In this document: positions 59,039-64,000 of the stretch, piece after piece
How positions within the stretch are numbered: the stretch's first letter is position 1
Layout: each line of letters begins with the position of its first letter
DNA from: DASTQL01 sp035462375
GTDB taxonomy: Bacteria; Actinomycetota; Actinomycetes; Jiangellales; Jiangellaceae
Length of the DNA: 64,000 nt
NCBI GenBank assembly: GCA_035462375.1
Contig: DATHUJ010000178.1
Location: 1-64,000, forward strand
Reading direction: 5' to 3'
Translations under genes and position numbers: made by a program
Notes under the pieces: model-generated
The model's input: the letters and a program-made list of their open reading frames with translations, nothing else
Told to the model about the DNA's origin: nothing
Databases searched by the model: none

Positions 59039-59410
59039 GTCGTGGACCACAACCGAGACCCTGTGACCTACGTCACTGCCGGGTCCGCCGGGCCAGGCGA
59101 CATGACCTCCGGCCTCGTGATCGCGAGCCGCGGACCCGTCCATGAGATCCGGCCACACCCGGTCCACCGCAACGTCGGCGGCTGCCGAGGCGCCCGGCGA
59201 TCTTGAGACGCTGACGCAGCGATGGACCCAGCAACGTCACATGACCACGGGCCGCGCGCGGGGTCGCCGAGGACGTCGCGCAGCCCCAACACCGTCGGGG
59301 TGGCTGCGGCGGAGGTGGCCGAGGCCTAGGGAGTCGTGCCCGTAGAGGGCGATCCGCGGCCGGCGGACGGGCTGGCCCGTGCCGGTGCTGGGGCTCGTCG
59401 TGCTCACGAT

Positions 59411-59436
59411 GGCTGTGCGACAGCCATGGCACAGCC
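59411..59436. promoter_or_regulatory. Inverted repeat upstream of the ABC transporter genes
   Basis: GGCTGTGC and GCACAGCC, perfect 8-bp arms with a 10-nt spacer that contains ACAGCC, so alternative pairings exist. It lies 51 bp before the ABC ATPase GTG and may be an operator. Confidence 0.45.
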
Positions 59437-59486
59437 GTAAGAGCCCGATGAGAGGCCCCTCACGGCGCTGCGCGACACTCGGGGGC

Positions 59487-60425
59487 GTGGTCGTCGACGC
59501 GGAGGGGCCGGTCATCGAGGTCGACGGCCTGGTGAAGCGCTACGGCAGCACGGTCGCCGCCGACGGGCTGTCCTTCACCGTCCCGGGTGGGACGGTGACG
59601 GCCCTCCTCGGCCCGAACGGCGCGGGCAAGACGACCACCGTCGAGGTATGCGAGGGGTACCGGCGTGCCGACGCCGGCCGGGTCCGCGTGCTGGGGCTCG
59701 ACCCGGCCCGGGACGGCCACGCCCTGCGGCCGCGGGTGGGCGTGATGCTCCAGGAGGGCGCCGGGCTGCCCCCCTCGGCGCGGCCGGTGGAGCTCGTCAC
59801 GCACCTGGCCCGCCTGCACGCCCGGCCGCTGCCGGTGGAACCGCTGGTCGAGCGGCTCGGACTTGCGGCCACCCGTCGTACGGCGGTGCGCCGACTCTCC
59901 GGCGGGCAGCGGCAGCGGCTGGCCCTGGCTCTGGCGGTGGTCGGCCGTCCCGAGCTGGTCGTCCTCGACGAGCCGACCGCGGGCCTCGACCCCCAGGCCC
60001 GGCGGGCGACCTGGGAGCTGGTGTCGGACCTGCAGCGGGACGGCGTCACGGTGCTCCTGACCACCCACCTCATGGACGAGGCCGAACAGCTGGCCGACGA
60101 GGTCGTCATCGTCGACCGGGGCCGGGTGGTCGCCCGGGGGACGCCGGCGACCCTCACGGCCGGTGGCGGCGACGGGACCGTGCAGTTCTCCGCCCCGCCC
60201 CGACTGGACACCGCGTCGCTGCGGGCGGCTCTGCCGGAGCACGCCCAGATCCAGGAGACCGCCCCCGGCCGGTACCGGGTGTCCGGCCGGGTCGACCCGC
60301 AGCTGCTCGCCACGGTGACCGCGTGGTGCGCCACGCATGGCGTGCTGCCCCAGGGACTGGCCGTGGGCCGGCGGTCGCTCGAGGACGTCTTCCTCGATCT
60401 CACGGGCCGGGACCTCGGGCCGTGA
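59487..60425 (+). CDS. ABC exporter ATP-binding protein
   Basis: A 312-aa DrrA/NatA-type ATPase. Walker A is TALLGPNGAGKTTTVEVCEGY, Q-loop VGVMLQEG, signature VRRLSGGQRQRLALALAV, Walker B LVVLDEPTAGLDPQ and H-loop VLLTTHLMDEAEQLAD. A C-terminal regulatory domain ends RRSLEDVFLDLTGRDLGP. It powers the permease encoded next (GTGA overlap). Beside sufR in many actinobacteria such pairs precede heme A synthase; that gene is not present here. The GTG at 59487 is preferred; an in-frame ATG at about 59448 is possible. Confidence 0.9.
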   Translation: MVVDAEGPVIEVDGLVKRYGSTVAADGLSFTVPGGTVTALLGPNGAGKTTTVEVCEGYRRADAGRVRVLGLDPARDGHALRPRVGVMLQEGAGLPPSARPVELVTHLARLHARPLPVEPLVERLGLAATRRTAVRRLSGGQRQRLALALAVVGRPELVVLDEPTAGLDPQARRATWELVSDLQRDGVTVLLTTHLMDEAEQLADEVVIVDRGRVVARGTPATLTAGGGDGTVQFSAPPRLDTASLRAALPEHAQIQETAPGRYRVSGRVDPQLLATVTAWCATHGVLPQGLAVGRRSLEDVFLDLTGRDLGP

Positions 60426-61189
60426 CGGCCGGGACGTTCGCTCCCCGACCGGGCGCCGCCCCGCTGGGTCGCATGGTGGCCGCCCAGGCCGCCTTCGAGC
60501 TGCGGCTGCTCCTGCGCAACGGCGAGCAGCTGCTCCTCACGCTCGTCATCCCCGTCCTGGTGCTCGTCGGACTGACCGCCGTCCCGGTGGTCGATCTCGG
60601 CGACGGGTCGGCCGTGGACACGCTGGTCCCCGGTGTCCTCGCGCTCTCGGTCATGTCCACGGCCTTCACGTCGCTGGCCATCTCGACGGGGTTCGAGCGC
60701 CGGTACGGCGTGCTCAAGCGCCTCGCCGTCTCGCCGCTGCCGCGCGGCGGCCTGCTCGCCGCGAAGGCCGTCACCGTGCTCGCCGTCGAGCTGGTGCAGG
60801 TGCTGCTCATCGGTGGCCTCGGCCTGGCCCTGGGGTGGAGCCCGCAGGGCGCCCCGGCGGCGGCACTCCTCCTGGTGCTCGCCGGCACGACGGCCTTCGC
60901 GGCCCTGGCGCTGCTCATGGCCGGCACGCTCCCGGCGGAGGCGACCCTGGCCGCGGCCAACCTGGTCTACGTCCTCCTGCTCCTCGGTGGCGCCGTCGTA
61001 CTCCCCCTGGACCGCTACCCGGAGCCCCTGCATGCGCTGATCGGCACCACCCCGGCCGGCGCCTTGGCCGAGGGCTTGCGGGCCGTCCTGGAGCGGGGGG
61101 AACCGATGCCCTGGGCCGCCGTCGCGGTCCTGCTGGCGTGGGCCGTCGCCTGCGGAGCGGCGGCCGCTCGGTGGTTCCGCTGGGAGTAA
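60422..61189 (+). CDS. ABC-2 type transporter permease
   Basis: A 255-aa integral membrane protein with about six helices, for example LLLTLVIPVLVLVGLTAVPV, LVPGVLALSVMSTAFTSLAIS and AAANLVYVLLLLGGAVVLPL. The central FERRYGVLKRLAVSPLPRGGLLAAK is the ABC-2 permease signature. With the preceding ATPase it forms an exporter of unknown substrate. Confidence 0.9.
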   Translation: MTAGTFAPRPGAAPLGRMVAAQAAFELRLLLRNGEQLLLTLVIPVLVLVGLTAVPVVDLGDGSAVDTLVPGVLALSVMSTAFTSLAISTGFERRYGVLKRLAVSPLPRGGLLAAKAVTVLAVELVQVLLIGGLGLALGWSPQGAPAAALLLVLAGTTAFAALALLMAGTLPAEATLAAANLVYVLLLLGGAVVLPLDRYPEPLHALIGTTPAGALAEGLRAVLERGEPMPWAAVAVLLAWAVACGAAAARWFRWE

Positions 61190-61262
61190 GTGCATCCGTC
61201 CGGGCCCAGGTGGCCGAAGAAAGGACGACAGGCACCACCGAGCACCACCACCTGGAGGAACC

Positions 61263-62081
61263 ATGCGACCCCGACTCCTCGCCGCCGGCACCGCCGCCGG
61301 CCTGCTCGCCGCCGGCGCGCTGGCCGTACCGGCCCAGGCCCAGGACGGAGCCCAGCTCTCCGTGCTGCACGGCGTCCCCGGCCTGACCGTCGACGTGTAC
61401 GTCAACGGCGAGCGGACGCTCGACGACTTCGAGCCCGGCGACCTGGCCGGACCGCTCGAGCTGCCCGCCGGCACGTACAGCGTCGCCATCACGGCGGCGG
61501 ACGCTGCCGACGACAGCGAGCCGGCCATCGGGCCCGTCGACCTCCCGCTCGAGGCCGGCGTCAACTACACCGCCGTGGCCCACCTGGACGAGTCCGGGGC
61601 CCCGACGGCCAACCTGTTCACCAACGACACGTCGCCCACCGCAGCCGGTGAGGGTCGTCTCACGGTCCGGCACACCGCCGCCGCCCCGGCCGTCGACGTG
61701 CTCGCCGGTGGCAGCGCGGTGATCTCCGGCCTGGCGAACCCCGACGAGGAGGTGCTCGACCTCCCGGCCGGCACCGTCTCCGCCGCCGTCGCGGCCGCCG
61801 GCACCACCGAGCCGGTGCTCGGCCCGGCAGACGTCCCCGTCACCGAGGGCGTCAACACGATCGTCTACGCGTGGGGCAGCCTCGAGGACGACAACCTCGC
61901 CCTGGCGACCCAGACGATCGAGGGCCTGCACTCCTCGCCCGAGGGTGTGCCGGCCGGCGAAGCAGGCCTGGCGGCCCCCGGGGCCCCCACCGGCCTGATC
62001 GCGCTCGCCGGGCTCGGCCTGGTCGGCGCCGCGTTCCTCGCGCGCCGGGCCCAGGTCGTGCGCGCCTCCACCCGCCGGTGA
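61263..62081 (+). CDS. DUF4397 surface protein with sorting-signal-like C-terminus
   Basis: A 272-aa exported protein. The signal peptide (RPRLLAAGTAAGLLAAGALAVPAQAQ) is followed by two DUF4397 repeats: AQLSVLHGVPGLTVDVYVNG (~30-130) and GRLTVRHTAAAPAVDVLAGG (~135-225). The C-terminus has GAPTG (240-244), a hydrophobic stretch LIALAGLGLVGAAFL and a basic tail RRAQVVRASTRR. That resembles a cell-wall sorting signal (LAxTG-like). The sortase gene follows directly, so the protein is its likely substrate. ATG at 61263 follows GGAGGAA; CCAGGTGG/CCACCTGG arms (61206-61213 and 61248-61255) could mask that site. Confidence 0.88.
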   Translation: MRPRLLAAGTAAGLLAAGALAVPAQAQDGAQLSVLHGVPGLTVDVYVNGERTLDDFEPGDLAGPLELPAGTYSVAITAADAADDSEPAIGPVDLPLEAGVNYTAVAHLDESGAPTANLFTNDTSPTAAGEGRLTVRHTAAAPAVDVLAGGSAVISGLANPDEEVLDLPAGTVSAAVAAAGTTEPVLGPADVPVTEGVNTIVYAWGSLEDDNLALATQTIEGLHSSPEGVPAGEAGLAAPGAPTGLIALAGLGLVGAAFLARRAQVVRASTRR

Positions 62082-62109
62082 GCTGACGGCTCACCCCGGA
62101 ACCGGGGCC

Positions 62110-62150
62110 GCGGGGCACCGTCGTACCGTCACCCGGCGGCGGTGCCCCGC
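62110..62150. terminator. Candidate terminator after the DUF4397 gene
   Basis: A perfect 11-bp inverted repeat (arms 62110-62120 and 62140-62150, GCGGGGCACCG/CGGTGCCCCGC) with a 19-nt loop, 28 nt past the stop codon, followed by a pyrimidine-rich stretch. Confidence 0.6.
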
Positions 62151-62197
62151 TCCCCTTCGTCGGACACGATCCACACCCCGGACCCCTGGAGTCTTCC

Positions 62198-62914
62198 GTG
62201 ACCCGCTCCCCCGCCCGACGGCTCCTCGTCCCGGCCGTGGTCGCCGCCGTCGCGCTGGCCGCCGTCGCGGCGCCGGTCGCGTGGGCCTTCTCCCAGCGGG
62301 GCGACGAGGTCGACGGGACCCTGGGGTCGGCGGCCGCGTCGGCTCCCAGGGTGGACGAGACCCCGCCGGCCCCGACCGTCCCGGTCCCGGCCGCCCCGCC
62401 CGTCCCGGACATCCCCGTCCGGGACGCCTCGCTGCAGGCCCTCGCCGCCCGCGCGGTCGTCCCCCCCGTACGGGTGGAGGTCCCGGCGGTCGGGATCACG
62501 GCGGAGGTCGACCAGGTCGGTGTCGCGGAGGACGGCCAGATGGACCTGCCGCCGGACCCGGACCGAGTCGGCTGGTACCGCTTCGGAGCGGCTCCCGGTG
62601 AGGACCAGGGCTCCGCCGTGCTCGCGGCCCACGTGGACTCCCGCCGGTACGGCCTCGGCCAGTTCTCCCGGCTACCGGAGTCCTCGCCCGGTGACCGGGT
62701 CGTCGTCGTGCTCGCCGACGGTAGGAGCGTCGAGCACGAGGTCGTGGACGTCCGCTCGGAGAGCAAGGCGGCCGTCCAGCTCGACTCACTGTTCCGTCGG
62801 GAGGGGGAGCCGGCTCTCGTCCTCGTCACCTGCGGCGGCGTCTACGATGCGAGTGCCAGGAGCTACGAGGACAACGTCGTCGTCACCGCCGTCCCCGTCG
62901 GAGGGTCGCCGTGA
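62198..62914 (+). CDS. Class F sortase
   Basis: A 238-aa membrane-anchored transpeptidase. An N-terminal helix (RRLLVPAVVAAVALAAVAAPVAWAF) and a Pro-rich linker precede the sortase domain from ~90. The catalytic His145 is in LAAHVDS, Cys212 in LVTCGG and the Arg is probably R221. Class F sortases are actinobacterial and poorly characterised. The GTG at 62198 is the start; its stop overlaps the sigma factor GTG. Confidence 0.9.
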   Translation: MTRSPARRLLVPAVVAAVALAAVAAPVAWAFSQRGDEVDGTLGSAAASAPRVDETPPAPTVPVPAAPPVPDIPVRDASLQALAARAVVPPVRVEVPAVGITAEVDQVGVAEDGQMDLPPDPDRVGWYRFGAAPGEDQGSAVLAAHVDSRRYGLGQFSRLPESSPGDRVVVVLADGRSVEHEVVDVRSESKAAVQLDSLFRREGEPALVLVTCGGVYDASARSYEDNVVVTAVPVGGSP

Positions 62915-63540
62915 CCGTCGGCGTGCTGGAGCAGCGTCGTGGGGAGCCGCGGGTGACCGGATCCGTCACGGGTCGTACAACGCCGCCCGGGACCAGGGAC
63001 GACCGCGAGATCGCGGCCGGCTTCCGGGCGGGCGACGAGGACTGCCTCGCGGAGGCCTACCGGCGGTGGTCCGGCCTGGTGTTCACGGTGGCGCTCCGCT
63101 CGCTCGGCGACCGTGGCGACGCGGAGGACGTCACCCAGCAGGTCTTCGTGGCTGCCTGGCGCGGACGTGCCAGGTTCGACCCTGCGGCCGCCGGGCTGCC
63201 CGCATGGCTGCTCGGCATCACCCGCCACAAGGTGGCCGACGTCCACGACCGGCGTCGCCGGGAACGGCGGTCGCTGGAGGCGGTCGCATCCGCCGCGCCG
63301 GTCGAGGACCGCACTCCGCCCGAGACCGAGGGCGTCGCCGAGCGCGTGCTCCTCGCCGACGAGATCGCCCGCCTGGGCGACCCGCAGCGCCGGATCATGG
63401 AGCTCGCCTTCTACGACGACCTGACCCACACGCAGATCGCCAGCGTCCTCCGGCTCCCCCTGGGCACCGTGAAGAGCCACATCCGGCGCAGCCTCGCCCG
63501 CCTGCGGACGAGATTGGAGGTGGACGGTGCCGCACTATGA
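62911..63540 (+). CDS. ECF-family RNA polymerase sigma factor
   Basis: A 209-aa sigma-70 ECF factor. Region 2 is at about 45-115 (CLAEAYRRWSGLVFTVALRSLGDRGDAEDVTQQVFVAAWRGRARF). Region 4 is at about 150-200 (RRIMELAFYDDLTHTQIASVLRLPLGTVKSHIRRSLARLRTRL). Homologues resemble SigK-type factors. GTG at 62911 overlaps the sortase stop by 4 nt, and the anti-sigma gene overlaps its 3' end by 14 nt. Sortase, sigma and anti-sigma are thus one unit, suggesting cell-envelope control. Confidence 0.95.
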   Translation: MTVGVLEQRRGEPRVTGSVTGRTTPPGTRDDREIAAGFRAGDEDCLAEAYRRWSGLVFTVALRSLGDRGDAEDVTQQVFVAAWRGRARFDPAAAGLPAWLLGITRHKVADVHDRRRRERRSLEAVASAAPVEDRTPPETEGVAERVLLADEIARLGDPQRRIMELAFYDDLTHTQIASVLRLPLGTVKSHIRRSLARLRTRLEVDGAAL

Positions 63541-64000
63541 CCCCGACGTGCTCGCGCTGCGAGCGCTGGGTGAGGAGGTCGGGCCCCCGGATGCGGACGC
63601 CCACCTCGCCGAGTGTGCCCAGTGCCGGACCGAGCTCGAGAGCCTGCGCCACGTCGTCCGTACGGCCAGGTCCGGCAGCCCGGACGACGCGCCCCAGGCA
63701 CCACCGGAGCACGTGTGGGAGGGCATCCGGACCGAGCTCGGCCTGACCACGCCCGCCGCCCCTGACGCACCGACGCCCGACGCGGGACCACCTGGTCCGG
63801 TCGTCCAGGATGCCGCGACGGACGAGCCCCCCGCTGACGAGCTCGGGGCTGCCCGGCACCGGCGGCTCCGGCGGGCCCGGACCGCGCCACTGCTCATGGC
63901 TGCCGCGGCGGCCGGGGCGGTCGTCGGCGGCCTGGGGGTGTGGGCGCTGACCGATGGCCCCGGCGTCGAGCCGGCCCCCGAGGTGGTCGCCAGCACCACC
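63527..64000 (+). CDS. Zinc-binding anti-sigma factor, cut by window end
   Basis: The first 158 codons of an anti-sigma factor. The ZAS motif is HLAECAQC (His-x3-Cys-x2-Cys) near residue 27. A transmembrane helix APLLMAAAAAGAVVGGLGVWAL follows at about 123-145. It would hold the ECF sigma factor at the membrane until a signal arrives. GTG at 63527 has GGAGG six bases upstream. The external sensor domain lies beyond the window. Confidence 0.9.
   Translation, partial: MPHYDPDVLALRALGEEVGPPDADAHLAECAQCRTELESLRHVVRTARSGSPDDAPQAPPEHVWEGIRTELGLTTPAAPDAPTPDAGPPGPVVQDAATDEPPADELGAARHRRLRRARTAPLLMAAAAAGAVVGGLGVWALTDGPGVEPAPEVVASTT

Larger units (their letters stand above)
59018..59486. other. 469-bp divergent intergenic region between sufR and the ABC transporter
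   Basis: No convincing gene is present; short open frames on both strands lack recognisable motifs and conserved starts. The left end holds the suf promoter and operator, and the right end holds an inverted repeat before the ABC transporter. The middle (about 59090-59400) shows nothing I can assign. Confidence 0.6.

Noticed and set aside
58277..59206. Plus-strand open frame opposite sufR running into the intergenic region
   Set aside because: It is a shadow of sufR with no recognisable domain and no ribosome-binding site.
59068..59292. Small minus-strand frame (74 codons) in the sufR-ABC gap
   Set aside because: No motif, no convincing ribosome-binding site and unusual composition; treated as noncoding.
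1..64000. tRNA or rRNA genes, CRISPR arrays, insertion sequences or prophage
   Set aside because: None recognised in the intergenic gaps, and no transposase, integrase or spaced repeat array was seen among the proteins.

Overview
The window is 64 kb of uniformly high-GC chromosomal DNA. GTG starts, GTGA/ATGA gene overlaps and the sets infC-rpmI-rplT-SpoU-pheST, SufR-SufBD-Rieske-SufCSU-SufT and an FMN-riboswitch rib operon all point to an actinobacterium (Actinomycetota). A Nocardioidaceae-like lineage is plausible but not proven. No rRNA, tRNA, CRISPR array, phage or insertion sequence was found.

Layout. 1-8.5 kb: a frameshifted MauE-like gene, an SDR oxidoreductase, then the housekeeping run pheT, pheS, SpoU methyltransferase, rplT, rpmI and infC (all minus strand), with divergent DUF1844 and sseB. 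8.5-41 kb: an accessory catabolic region with a barbiturase/cyanuric-acid hydrolase, carbamate kinase, an AccD-AccA fusion, a CaiB CoA-transferase, a D-threonine-aldolase-like PLP enzyme, a small kinase, DUF445, hydantoinase/oxoprolinase HyuAB and two glycosyltransferases. It continues with a nitrilase-family amidase, a three-subunit molybdenum hydroxylase with CoxG, an NCS2 uracil-type permease, a PucR regulator, the oxamate-carbamoyltransferase-like trio AllH-AllF(FdrA)-AllG, and the molybdenum-enzyme maturation genes mocA-xdhC-coxE-coxD. 41-50 kb: a secreted protein, hisG-hisE, ribH-ribBA-ribE-ribD under an FMN riboswitch, rpe, rsmB, fmt, def. 50-52 kb: a universal stress protein and an AGCS symporter. 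52-59 kb: the SUF iron-sulfur operon. 59-64 kb: an ABC exporter, a DUF4397 surface protein, a class F sortase, an ECF sigma factor and its anti-sigma factor (cut by the window end).

How the accessory genes may work together (inference). The permease has the uracil-type NCS2 signature and heads the operon for the molybdenum hydroxylase. Barbiturase opens barbiturate to ureidomalonate, which is N-carbamoyl-malonamate, one carbon longer than oxalurate, the substrate family of AllFGH. The linked genes could therefore form an energy-conserving oxidative pyrimidine pathway: uracil, barbiturate, ureidomalonate, then phosphorolysis to carbamoyl phosphate plus malonamate. ATP would come from carbamate kinase, malonate from the nitrilase-type amidase, and malonyl-CoA/acetyl-CoA from CaiB and AccDA. 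PucR would be the regulator. This assignment is the most interesting hypothesis in the window and needs biochemical proof.

Other notable signals: an ATC start codon for infC with a perfect Shine-Dalgarno; sufD with no canonical start codon upstream of its conserved N-terminus; a 45-bp island of low-GC, E. coli-like codons inside sufB; a recurrent leaderless promoter architecture; and a HEAT-repeat/glycosyltransferase fusion.
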